Shown: piece by piece, positions 12,127 to 23,088 of the stretch | Layout of the letters: each line of letters opens with the position of its first letter | How positions within the stretch are numbered: the first letter of the stretch is position 1 | Program-made: the position numbers and the translations under genes | Notes under the pieces: model-generated | Databases searched by the model: none | Seen by the model: only the letters and a program-made list of their open reading frames with translations | What the model was told of the DNA's origin: nothing | Assembly: GCA_018524725.1 (NCBI GenBank) | Contig: JAEUWP010000036.1 | Coordinates: forward strand, 114,340 to 178,339 | DNA: 64,000 nt | Source of the DNA: Podaxis mareebaensis | Lineage: Eukaryota > Basidiomycota > Agaricomycetes > Agaricales > Agaricaceae | Direction: 5' to 3'

Positions 12127-13046
12127 ATGGACTTTCACTCTCTCCCAACTGCCTTGACTTCAAACGCGCTATCCGCTCTGGTGAGCCGAGGTTATTTCTG
12201 ACCTATTAAACATGTCCCAATTATGCGCAGTGTGCCCACGTATATTTTTATCACAAGGAAGACAAAAGCACTCATGGATCAGTTCTATTCCTCTTCGTCA
12301 TACCGGCGCTTCACACCAAGGTTCTACTAAATCATTACCCGATCTTTCAAGCGACATTGGCTGCGTTCTTCAGCTACTACGTGACATTACTCGCGTCGAT
12401 CATTGCCTACCGACTATCTCCTTTCCACCCTCTCTACAAGTATCCAGGGCCTCTCACCTGCAGAATAACAAAATGGGTGGGTGCCTGGGTTGGAATGCAG
12501 GGAAAATCACATATCTGGACCAAGGATCTCCACCGCTGTTATGGTCCCATCGTTCGTACTGGTGCGCAAATACTATTCCTTACCCATTAACACCCCATAC
12601 TCATCATCTCCCAGGCCCAAACGAACTCTCGATAATCGACAAAGAATTAATCCCCTACATCCTTGGAGGACAAGGAATGCCCAGAGGACCATGTAAGTGG
12701 GAAAGGTGCCTTTCAAGAGTCACGAGCCATTCTAACTCGAAACTTCACCCTATTTGGATTTCACCACTACCTCTAATGATATATCCTGACCGATGTCAGT
12801 GTGGGATGCCAGACGACTCGGAGACAAGGATGGAAAAAACTACGACAGCCTGATGGTTTATCGGGATCAGGCTGTACATGCAAAACTGCGTAAACCTTGG
12901 AACAAAGCATTCGCAGCTGCACCTGTCAGAGGATATGAGGTACTTTTGGCGGAGCGTATGAAGGGACTCGTACAGGGTTTGGAGAGGGCCTGTCATGATT
13001 CGCCTGACAACGTCGGGAGGGTCGATTTGGTGAAGTGGATGAGTTA

Positions 13047-13230
13047 TGTGGAGGTACCTACTTGGCTGCGTGGGAAATTTGGAAAATCGGCATATTTAAC
13101 GTACTTCGGTGTAGATTACTTTCTTTAGCTTCTACCGTGATCATGTAGTCGTCTCCGCCACTAGTTGGTGTACTCCTGAGGTCGACGACACCACCGGGCC
13201 CTCGCACCCAGCGAGCTTACTCGCTCTACA
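13047..13230 (+). repeat. TRIM left LTR
   Basis: 184 bp, TG...CA ends, apparently identical to the right LTR over its full length. It supplies the stop that truncates P450 exon 4. Confidence 0.92.
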
Positions 13231-13232
13231 AT

Positions 13233-13250
13233 TGGAGCCCACCGCGAGGG
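13233..13250 (+). promoter_or_regulatory. primer-binding site complementary to tRNA-Lys(CTT)
   Basis: TGGAGCCCACCGCGAGGG is the exact reverse complement of CCCTCGCGGTGGGCT plus the added CCA, that is the last 18 nt of the mature tRNA encoded at 40077-40171. It sits 2 nt after the LTR, the usual place for reverse-transcription priming. Confidence 0.9.
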
Positions 13251-13819
13251 GCCCAACGTCCCGACCTCACCTATACCCTGGACTTGTCAAGACAGTCCAC
13301 CCCTGGTCTTCGTGACCTTCTCTCTTTGTTGGTCCTCTGTGACCTTCCTCTCATTTCTATATCCCTTCACCACTCGCTCATTCACCTTTCAACACCGTGT
13401 ATATGCCAACTACCCCGCTGCTGCTCCTTGACCACCACGAGCACCCCATGAGGCCACGAGCGCTATCAATCCCCAGCGGCCGCTAGCCATCAGCCATCCG
13501 ATCAGATCACCATCACGCCATCACATCACATCACCCATTACCATTTCCTGATCATCCATCACGACATCATCGCCTTACCTCACCCGAGACCTTGCTCACG
13601 AGCCCATCCACATATTGCGTGCAAAGACTGGACATTTGAATCAACTGACTGAACAACCGACTGACAGAACTGACTGAACAACCAACAACTGACTGAACAA
13701 CTGACTACCAACCGACTGACTCACCGAGAGCCTTGTACATATGTATATGAAGTTGCGCAATCTGCATTTGGAACCGAAACAGTAGTAGGATTGAGGGAAT
13801 GACGAGGACGTCATTATTT

Positions 13820-13834
13820 AAAGAAAGGGTGAGA
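13820..13834 (+). promoter_or_regulatory. polypurine tract of the TRIM
   Basis: AAAGAAAGGGTGAGA immediately precedes the right LTR, as expected for the plus-strand primer of an LTR element. One T interrupts the purine run. Confidence 0.75.
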
Positions 13835-14018
13835 TGTGGAGGTACCTACTTGGCTGCGTGGGAAATTTGGAAAATCGGCATATTTAACGTACTTCGGTGT
13901 AGATTACTTTCTTTAGCTTCTACCGTGATCATGTAGTCGTCTCCGCCACTAGTTGGTGTACTCCTGAGGTCGACGACACCACCGGGCCCTCGCACCCAGC
14001 GAGCTTACTCGCTCTACA
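13835..14018 (+). repeat. TRIM right LTR
   Basis: 184 bp and identical by eye to 13047-13230. It is followed directly by the second target-site copy GTTA and resumption of the P450 exon. Confidence 0.92.
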
Positions 14019-15274
14019 GTTATTTGTCATTCGATTTCATGGGTGATCTAGCGTATGTCCCTCGTACAGTCCTATGTTCGTTTCCAAAACTAAGTTACGC
14101 CATTCCAGATTTAACGGTGCTTTCAACACCTTGGAGGAAGGTGATTCTGCCGGCTTCATCCAGGGGATGTATGACTTTCTACTGTAGGTTGTTTTCCTTG
14201 CCGAAACCATTCCTTCGCCTGAGGACAAGCCTTTAGGCTCCCGAGCGTTGTACAACATGTCCCGTGGATTCTTCCGTTCCTCAGGAAGATACCTACCATT
14301 GAAGCTGGAATAACTAGTTTCTTGGAATTTGCACATGCCCAGGTCAAACGACGGTTGAGCCAGACCCCGAAGCACCCAGATATCTTTCACTATATGGTGA
14401 GGCGTTCTTGCAAATTATAGCTTGCCCTTGTTCATGATTTATTCTCAAGATCGAAGCAGCGGAGGAAAGAGATTCTGGCGCGGACCCAGAAACCCTGATG
14501 ATGCAGAACTCGCTTCTTACCATCGTCGCGGGCTCTGATACAACGGCGTCCGTGCTGAGCAACATCTTCTACTACCTCATGCGTCATCCCAAGGATTACA
14601 AACGCCTGCAGGCAGAGATTGACGGGGCCCTCGCTGGCTCACAATCCATCGAAACAGACCAGTTGACAAATTTGAGTTTCCTGAACGCAGTGATGTGAGC
14701 ATAACTGACCCTGCACCCACGATCTGTTCGTCTGACTCTTTGCTTAGAAACGAAACTTTACGGCTTCAGCCAGCCGTACCAACGCATCTCAACCGTGCAC
14801 CGGCTCTAGGGAGCGGTGGCAAGGCACTCGGAAAATCGATGTGAGTGGTTTGCATTCCAACACCAAATCGGTTCTCCTCACTAGCTGATCGTCTCTCACA
14901 ACAGGTGGATACCCGAAGGCACTTCAGTCATGGTATCACCTTACACAATTCACCGAGACCCTGCATACTTTTCTCCCCGACCTGACGACTTCTGGCCCGA
15001 CCGGTGGCTCCAGAGTTCCCTCCCAACTTCCGACAAAACCGAACCGTTCATACTGGCAAAGGACGCATTTATCCCGTTCTCCGTTGGTCCAGCCAATTGC
15101 GCAGGAAAGCCTGTCGCGTTAATGGAGATGAGGCTTGCGATTGCCAATATAATCCGGCGTTTCGATGTGACTTTTGATGAGGGTTATGACCCCGATCAGT
15201 GGGAGGGGCAGTTGTTGGATCGCTTTGTTATGGCCAAGGGGCAGCTGGGAGTGGCTCTCAGGCTGCGGAAATAG

Positions 15275-16905
15275 ACGAAAGAAGAGTGGCATCCATGTGT
15301 TCACCTGTGAAGGGCTCAGCAGTAGATTGCTGGGATTGCCGTCACAAAGTGTTTTCGAATGGGTGGTAGCAGCACGAGTTGGATCTAAGTGTTCCTTCAC
15401 ATTTTGGGATCCTTTCACCCTCGCAGTTTCTCGGTAATATAACGGACATTCCATATATTATGGACTACGAGCGTTATGTAGAATATAAACTTTGTATTCA
15501 TTGTCTCAGAAGCCCAGACACATCAGCCATGCACTGGCCTCTACAAAATACCGACAGATTAATATCGAAACAGGTACAAGGTCCCATCAGAAAGGATACA
15601 AGGCCAACTGCCATGAAAATCAAACTCGGGCGTTAGTACGTGTAACGACACCAAGTTCGCTGGACACTTGAAAAATGCACGAGCACCGAAGTGGTCGTCA
15701 AACAAGTATCACACTTGGACAATATATAAAGACCGCCGAAACGCACAGAACAAGTTCGCTAGATAATAAGATAATCACACGAAATCAAAGATAAAGGACG
15801 CTGCGTGTCGAAGACCCCTGGGTCCAAACGATGTTATGTCATGCGGTAGTCTCGGCATGCGCTGGTACTCCCAACAATCGGGTCGCCCAATGCCGTGGAT
15901 AGTGGGGTAATGCAGGGAGTAATGCAGGGAGTAAGTAATGCAGGGAAGGGCGACAAGTGGCTACTTCACGGTCAGCTATCATCCCATCTCCACATTGGGG
16001 TCGGGACCTGTATTTGGTTTACATTGGCGCTGGATAGATTTCCTCGAAGCCCTGTGTGGGAGATGGTCGTCCGGTGAATCTCAGAGAATGGAAAGATGCC
16101 GTCTTTCTACATACATTCTTACCTTACCCAAGGACACATGCATACCTGCAAAGAATTTGGAATCTTCTCTGCTACTAGTACTTAGTGCCCTTTTGTGCCT
16201 TCCACAACTGTCCTCCATGTGAAGGCGGCCGCCGTTGTCATTGACCATACAGGAGGTGCGGAGCCCGGATGGGTATCGTTCACCCCAATTCCGACCCCTG
16301 ACAACTTGGACTCAGGATAGCCTGCACAACCAACGTGCAAACCGTACTCCACGGACACTCGAAGTCCTTGGCACCATAGCTAGGTTTCTCTTTCTTTCTA
16401 TCTGTTTTTCCATGCTTAAACATTCTCCGCCCCAATATCGTGTCGAGCCGATAGGCATCCAACTGCCATATTCACTCCTCGTTGCTCTGACTTCCCCTGA
16501 TCCCTATTTTTATTCATCTCTTTCACAAAAAATCACTATGTAACTTTCATCTATCTTCCCTTTCATTATTCCTGCCTATAGGTACTTTATAGCATAAAGA
16601 CTGGGTGTATCTACGTGTAAAACCTAGCGAGTCATACCTTGCCTTTGTCGCAATTCCGTCTGAGATCTGAGGACTCTCGTTGTCAAATCCATCATAGCCT
16701 TCACAGCGTTTCAGTGCCGTATAATGTCTGTCTCTTCCCCCTCCCCCCTCTACACTGTATCTCCAAGCTTCATTCCATTACATAATTCGTCACCAACCTC
16801 TGGGCCAAGGCCATCATCACATAGCAGATGGACGCTAAAACCCTTGCATCAACATTCCCCTTCTACCGCCACCTCCCCTCTTCAATACATCATCTTTAGC
16901 CGGTG
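15275..16905. other. spacer between P450 copies, no supported gene
   Basis: This is unrelated to the P450 genes on either side. It contains three copies of the 12-mer GTAATGCAGGGA near 15906-15945 and a TATATAAAG at about 15722, but no frame I can assign. Homology to the P450 family resumes abruptly at about 16906. Confidence 0.5.
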
Positions 16906-18148
16906 CATGGGTGATCTAGCGTATGTCCCTCGTACAGTCTTATGTCCGTTTCCAAAACTAAGTTACGCCATTCCAGGTTTAACGGTGCTTTCAATACCTT
17001 GGAGGAAGGTGATTCTTTCGGATTCATCCAGGGAATGTACGACGTGATAGCGTCGGTCCTCTATCTTGCTGAAATTATCATTAATTGTATTCGAAACGAG
17101 CCTTTAGGATCCCGAATGTCACACAACACATTCCATAGGTCTTTCATCTCCTTAAAAGCCTGCCCATAGCCAATGCCACATTGATCCGCTTCATGGCATT
17201 TGCACAAGCCCAGGTCAAAAAGCGTTTGAACCATACTCCAAAGCACCCTGATATTTTCCACTACATGGTGAGGTATTCTGGAAATTATGTCATTCCTTGT
17301 TCATATTTTCCCCAAGATTGAAGCGACAGAAGAAACCGACTCTGGTGAGGACCCAGAGGCCTCTCCTTGCCATTGTCGCGGGTTCTGATATGACCGTGTC
17401 CGTGCTGAGCAATGTCTTCCACTACCTCATGTGCCACCCTAATTGTTACAAGCGCCCACAGTCAGAGATTGACGGGGCTCTCACTGGTTCACAGTCTATC
17501 GAATCGGACCAGTTGACCAATCCGAGTTTCTTGAACGCAGCGATGTGAGCACAACTGAACATGCGCCCACCGTCCATCCGTCTGATCCTTCACTTAGAAA
17601 CGAAACTTTACGGCTTCAGCCAGCGTTGCCAAACGCATCCAAACCGTGCGCCTTTCTCTGGGTAGCGGCGGCAAGATGCTCGGAAAATCGATGTGAGTGG
17701 CTCTCGTTCCAGAATCCAACACCAAGTCGGTTTTCCTCACTGGCGGCGGATCGTCTCTCACAACAGGTGCATCCCCGAAGGCACTTCAATCGTCGTATCA
17801 CCTTACGCAATGCACCGCGATCCTGCATACTTTCCTCCTCGACCTGACGACTTCTGGCTAGACCGGTGGCTCCAAGGTCCCTTCCCGACAGCATCCCCGG
17901 CACTAGGAGAAACCGAGCCATTCATACTGGCAAGAGACGCGTTCACCCCGTTCTCAGTTGGTCCAGCCAGTTGCTCAGGAAAGCCCGTCGCATTAATGGA
18001 GATGAGGCTTGCGATTGCCAATATAATCCGACGATTTGATATAGCTTTTGACGAGGGTTATGACCCCGATCAGTGGAAGAGAAAGTTGCTGGATCGTTCC
18101 GTCATAGTCAAGGGGCAACTGACAACGGCTCTGAAGTCGCGGAAATAG
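16906..18148 (+). pseudogene. 5'-truncated cytochrome P450 pseudogene
   Basis: Similarity to the P450 at 12127-15274 begins inside exon 4 (MGDLA) and continues through exons 5-9 with introns in the same places. Everything upstream (anchor, hinge, first 230 or so residues) is missing. Lesions: TAG replaces a Trp codon in exon 6 (near 17137), about 17 nt are missing before the I-helix in exon 7 (near 17360), the I-helix reads AGSDMT instead of AGSDTT, and a 1-nt insertion shifts exon 8. The last exon (17768-18148) is still open, with FSVGPASCSG around the heme Cys. It cannot encode a working enzyme. Confidence 0.88.
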
Positions 18149-18848
18149 ACGAAGGAAGAGGAGCTATCCGATACACGAAGATTTGGACCGTAAAGATCCT
18201 AGATAGATTGTTAGCGCTCGCTATTCATTAACGTAGTTACGAACCAGGAATACAAGATATCAGCCAATGCCCAGGGGGTCATTAAGTTCATAATCCAAGT
18301 ACTTGCAAGGTATATCGACCCACCACACACCTAATCCTCAGCCTATCACAAAGACAACAGAAAGCAAAAAGAGAATATCATTAGGGTATGATAAATTCCT
18401 ATATTACGTGGGAGAAGGCGAGCTGAGCCAGGCCAAAAAGGAAAGCGAGGGAACCAAAAAGAAAGGAAAGAGGAAAAAGACAAAATGAAACAAGATGCGA
18501 AAGCTACAAAGGTGGTGCGGAAGTGGATGATGGAAAGATAATTAGGTTTGACTTGGGTGAGCCGTTCAGGAAATGTTCATGTGAAAGGGAGGAGCAACAG
18601 GTAAGAAAGGAAAGCACTGAACATAGCCGACGATAAAAAGCGGAAAGCCGAGACTCGAACACAGTTCACTGGTCGACATCCATAATACGCATAAGGCATA
18701 CGCATATACTCCATTCCATTCCATATTTCATTTTCTTGATTTTCTTGATATATGTGGTGATACAATGTCGGGGAAGAGAGAGGGGGGGGGGGGCGGGTGC
18801 AGAGCAACCAATGATCCACGGCATTCAAGAGGATAGGGTATTCAGCGC
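18149..18848. other. intergenic, low complexity
   Basis: Convergent 3' ends of the P450 pseudogene and the kinase. It contains purine-rich runs and a 12-G homopolymer at about 18782-18793; no gene is seen. Confidence 0.6.
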
Positions 18849-21800
18849 TCACTGACCCAACCTCTGCAAATCAGCGCGCCTGAAATCACCCAAAGTCATC
18901 AGCAACGAATATCAGAGAATAAAAGAACGAAAAACTCACTGCCGAATGGTATCATACAAAAACTTGTAACTCCTCAAATTCCCCTTCAGCCTCCTAATAT
19001 CCAAACTGAACGTATCATTCAATCTATCAATCCTGGTCAACTCCACGCTGAACCGCACTTCATCTCCCGCGTCCTGCGATGGGTCTCCATACGTCGTCTC
19101 CTGCATCACCACCACCGGTGTCCCAGCACCATTCAAACCAGAGTTGGCGGAGGGTGGGAGACCTTCCGATGTCGGAGTGCTAGGCGAGATAACAACCGAA
19201 CTCTCATCGTCGAATGCAAGCGGTGTTGAAGCTGGGTGATGTGCAGACACGGCAGAGACTTGGGAGGACTGACGACGCATAAGGAGACCACGAAGCATAT
19301 TGCCCGTAGTACCAAAAGACGTCTGATGAGGAAGTGGTAAACCACGTTTATCCACCTAACGAACATCAGTCTCAACCAAAGAGTCAAAATTCATCAAACG
19401 AAAACACATACCCCGTTAGAAGCGGCACTCCCAAGCATAGCAAACGCCGCCACATCTCCCTCCTTCTGCCCATTCGCGGCCACACCAGAACCTCCATTCA
19501 CACCAGCGCCAACCTGCGTCAACTGCACCCCAACAACACCCTTCCTCTTCTTCTGCCTCACACACCGATACTTGTACTCACTCTCAAGCATAATCTCCAC
19601 TCCCATCCCCTCCAAAATCTCCTTCACATGTTTCATAACCTCCTCAGGCGGCCTCGTCGTAATCGTCGTCTGATCCACAGCACCATGATGTATCCTCAAC
19701 TTCTCATGCGGTTGTTTCGGCTGCTTCGATGGAGTCTGCTGAGACGAAGACGTATGTTTGGCCGAGGATGATCCGCCAACTGTAACACTGTTCCTGAACT
19801 TTTGGACAAAATTAGGTGTAGAGAACGTCATGACCGAATTTTCCGTCATTGTCGAGGCAGTCCTCTTCGGGTGTCCTGGCGCACTCGGTGTTTGTGGTAC
19901 ACCACCCACACCACCGGCATTACCACCAGATGGAATCCTCGTGGTAGTCGACGTTGGAGTCGTAAGTGTCAACGCAGGGTTGTTTACACCAGCCACAGCC
20001 GGGGTATTCACCACTTGTTCCTCATCTGCAGAATTCGCAGTGGAGGGAAGGATACCCATCGAATCGCGTCCTTTCGACTTGGTCCGGAACCACGCCATGA
20101 CTTTCCTAGCTTTACTCGTCGACGCGGGCATACCCGACCCTCCAACACCGGGCTCCGCCGTACCCTCTCCTGCACCGACGCTCGAACCATCAACATTGAA
20201 CGACCCAGCGCTCGAAGCTGGCATAATCGCGCTTTGCGGGACCTTTGCATTTGAGGGGTTAGGTGAAGGCGTAGGAGGAACAGGTGGCGCAAGCGAAGCC
20301 GCAGACGCATTACTCGGCTCAGTCGGCAACGTCGCAGTCTTCTTCCCTGACCGTCCACGAATCGTCCGGCTAATAGGCTCGACCATAACGGTCAACGTAT
20401 TCCTCCTAGTCTTCTTCTTCTCCTCTTTACCCTCCTTCTCCTTCGACGGCGACTTCTCTTTATCCTTATCAGGCGAAGCGGTCAACAATGACGCAGCACT
20501 CGCACTTGCACCCGACTCGGACGGTACACGACTCGTCGGAGTAGCCGTCGCAGTCGTCAACGAATCCACAACGGGGGTCGCAGGTGTCCCAGCATTCCCA
20601 CCAAAGATCTTGACAAACCCAAACTTGTCAACGCTCGACTGCCCTTTCCTGTGTCCTTGTCCGGTCTTTTTAGAGAATGAGGAAGTAGCGCTAGTAGTGC
20701 TCGCAGTTTCCTTGTCCTTCTCTTTCTCCTTCTCGCGGGGGCGGCGATCCTTATCCTTTGTCGGTTCTTTGGTATCTGACGTGGGAATAACAGTAGCATC
20801 ATCATCGGCTGTCGCTGGCGTGCTAACACTAAGTGTGGGTATATCCTGTTGTTGTGGTTGTGATTGTGGGACAGATCGAGTTGGTATCTTGCTAGGTGGT
20901 GGTGCTTGTGAAGATTTCGGCGGAGCAGCGGGTGCAGACGCCGAAACCGGGGCCGGGGCAGAAGGGGAAGGTGATGCGGGCAGAGGCTTGGTTGAACTAG
21001 CAGAAGCGCGTCTGTCTTTAGCAGACTGCTGCGGTTGAGGCTGTAGGGGCTGGGGTATCCGTGACGGGGGTTGCTGGGTGCTGGTGCTGGTGTGGTCCGT
21101 ACTGGAGCGACCACGGCGTTCATCACTCCTCCGGTTGCTTCTCGGCTCATCATATTCGACTTGAATAGTGTGCCTAAATCCACTAGCTCCTCCGCTATTG
21201 TTCTGCTTGTGTCCCTTGTTATTGGAAGAAGATTGAGTAGTAGTGCCATTCACTGGAGCCTTCTCTTCTGAGATCCTGGATGATGTGCCTGCCGTGGCGG
21301 CAGCACCAAGAGAAGATGATGCCTGCCCAGGCGGAGGAGCGAAGGGATCATCGGAAGTAATTCCGTGGGCACTAGGACTTCCATAAGCGGGTTTCTTGCC
21401 CGCAACACTTCCATTTGGTGTCCCGGGGCCGAGATTTCGGTTAGGAGAAGATGTGGATTGGTGTAGACTCTGGTCAACGGAAGATTCATAGAGATACTCG
21501 GGTTGGGTGGAGCGGCTGCGGCTTGGAACACCAGAATGGGTAGCTTCACGTCCGTGGTTGGTGCGTTGAGAGCCCGAGGGTTGGTTATTGTTCTGGGCCA
21601 TGGCAGCAGCGCGCATTTGACGTTGATATGCGAGCCGACGTTGTTGATGTTGTTCCAATGCTGCGCGTTCGAGCTCTTCTGCAGTTTTGCCGAAAGCGTT
21701 GGGGAGACCATCGGTACGGGGTGTACCTGCATGGGCGGAGAGCCAACGATGGCGCATGACGCTGTCAAGGTTGGCGCGTCGTGTAGGGTCTGGTACAAGC

Positions 21801-22867
21801 ATCATGCTAAGGAGGTCTCTGGCATCTGCCGAGATGTAGTCGGGGAAGGAGAGGGGAGTGCTAACGATATATTTGTATAGTAGATTGATGTTGTCGCCAT
21901 CCGGGTTGGCAGGATCGTCGTCGAAGGGAAGGTAGCCGGCGAGCATGGCGTAAAGAATGACACCACAACTCCAGATGTCGACGGCGCTACCAACATAGAG
22001 ACCCTCACTAATGACTAGTTCGGGTGCGGCGTAACAAGGACTGCCGCAGCTGGTCTGCATGAGGTCATCGGCCTTGTGTTCGAAGCGGTTGGCGAAACCA
22101 AAGTCTGTGATGATGACGTTTCTGTTGCGATCGAGGAGAAGGTTCTCGAGTTTGAGGTCGCGGTGAACGATTTTCTTTTGATGGATGTACCAGACACCCG
22201 ATATGAGCTGGGAGAAGAGCTTTGCAGCATCCTTCTCCTTGAGATAACGATGGGCAAGGATGTGGTCGAAGAGCTCGCCACCGGAGGCGTACTCGAGGAT
22301 GATGCCAATGTACTTGTCTGTCTCGATGACGTCGTACAGACGGACGATGTTTGGGTGTTTGAGCGTCTAGCATGCAAGATGAGGAGGGACATTACAAATT
22401 GAAGGAATAGACAAAAAGCGCACCCTGAGGACCTCGATCTCGCGTTCGACCTTTGAGAGACGAACGGCATTGTCCACGTTGCCACGTCGGATGAGTTTAA
22501 CAGCAACCTCTTCGCCCCACTGGACGTGGATACCGAGTTTGACCTTGCCGAACTCGCCCTCGCCGAGAGTCTGGAGAAGGAGGTAAGGGCCAAACCGGGG
22601 GATAGTGCGGCGGGGGTGAGCAGCCATGTAGGCCTCTACAGCAGGGTGGTGGTAGACATCCGGGTAGGGAGAATTTGAGGATGATTCTTCTTGTTGGGAG
22701 GAGGTTGCGACGGAGTGAGAAGCGCGTTGCTGTCTGCGTGCGGCATTTGAAGAGGAGGTTGCGGGGGAAGCGTGAACGGCGACGGAGACTGGTCTGGAGG
22801 CAGCAGTCGCCATTGGATAGGATTGGGAGGGGACGTTAAGGGTGGCCGGCGTGGATTGGTAGGCCAT
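18849..22867 (-). CDS. AMPK/KIN-type Ser/Thr protein kinase with C-terminal KA1 domain
   Basis: Four exons (22867-22424, 22366-19412, 19355-18940, 18879-18849) sum to 3846 nt, 1281 residues. Catalytic domain about 96-360: P-loop GEGEFGKV (102-109), Lys124 in VAVK, catalytic HRD (216-218), DFG (236-238), activation loop TSCGSPCYAAPE, then DIWSCGVILYAMLAGYLPFD. A very long Ser/Pro/Thr- and Lys-rich linker follows (about 370-1030). The KA1 membrane/autoinhibitory domain is built from a segment near 1037-1100 (HHGAVDQTTITTRPPEEVM) and the C-terminus (EVRFSVELTRI... LRRLKGNLRSYKF-type core, ending QRADLQRLGQ). It belongs to the CAMKL group, closest in layout to fungal Kin4/Kin1-like kinases that work at the cell cortex in polarity and mitotic exit; the exact orthologue is uncertain. 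The tiny last exon is inferred from a good GTGAGT donor at the codon before an alternative TGA. Confidence 0.9.
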
Positions 22868-23088
22868 TGTGAGTGTTGCCAGTCAAAACCAACGCCCAAC
22901 AACAGCCCCTCCCCCGTGGGAATCCTCCCTCCCATCAACACATGATCCTCTCGACATTCCAAATCAGATGATCCTCTGCCTGCAAGACTCAATTTGCAAT
23001 TTTCATTTCTACGTACAAGACTTGAGTGGAGGTCTGTGGAGGCACACAATTCATCTCACGCCACAATCATATACACAACCTAATAAAT

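Larger units (their letters stand above)
13047..14018 (+). mobile_element. non-autonomous LTR retroelement (TRIM), 972 bp
   Basis: Two apparently identical 184-bp LTRs (13047-13230 and 13835-14018) begin TGTGGAGG and end CTCTACA, and flank 604 bp of non-coding interior. Two bases after the left LTR is a tRNA primer-binding site (13233-13250); a purine tract abuts the right LTR. The target-site duplication is GTTA (13043-13046 and 14019-14022), or AGTTA if the final A of the LTR is counted as target. There is no gag or pol, so it must have been mobilised in trans. The size, small LTRs and lack of coding capacity fit the TRIM class. The interior has short ACTGACTGAACAAC-type repeats at about 13640-13730. 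Confidence 0.93.
12127..15274 (+). pseudogene. cytochrome P450 gene interrupted by an LTR (TRIM) insertion
   Basis: Exons are 12127-12180, 12231-12561, 12615-12692, 12800-13046 continuing at 14023-14052, 14109-14183, 14237-14396, 14450-14694, 14748-14840 and 14905-15274. Omitting the 976 bp of element plus one target-site copy gives 1683 nt (560 residues) with no stop or frameshift and the same intron phases as the minus-strand paralogue. Motifs are intact: AGSDTT, ETLR, FWPDRW, and FSVGPANCAG with Cys503. Exon 4 is split within the sequence encoding VKWMSYLSFDFMGDLA. The insertion brings an in-frame stop at 13126-13128, so a full-length enzyme cannot be made unless the element is spliced out. 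The lesion must be young because everything else is intact. Confidence 0.88.

Noticed and set aside
12212..12853. A 213-codon plus-strand ORF
   Set aside because: It runs off-frame through exons and introns of the interrupted P450; the in-frame exons match the paralogue exactly.
13231..13834. Reading the TRIM interior as a degraded gag gene
   Set aside because: All frames are short and the sequence is C/A-rich simple repeat; nothing resembles a gag zinc knuckle or any pol motif.
19758..21038. A 426-codon plus-strand ORF opposite the kinase gene
   Set aside because: It is the complement of the long Ser/Pro/Lys-rich linker of the kinase, whose codon bias keeps the antisense frame open. No domain, and the kinase is clearly real.
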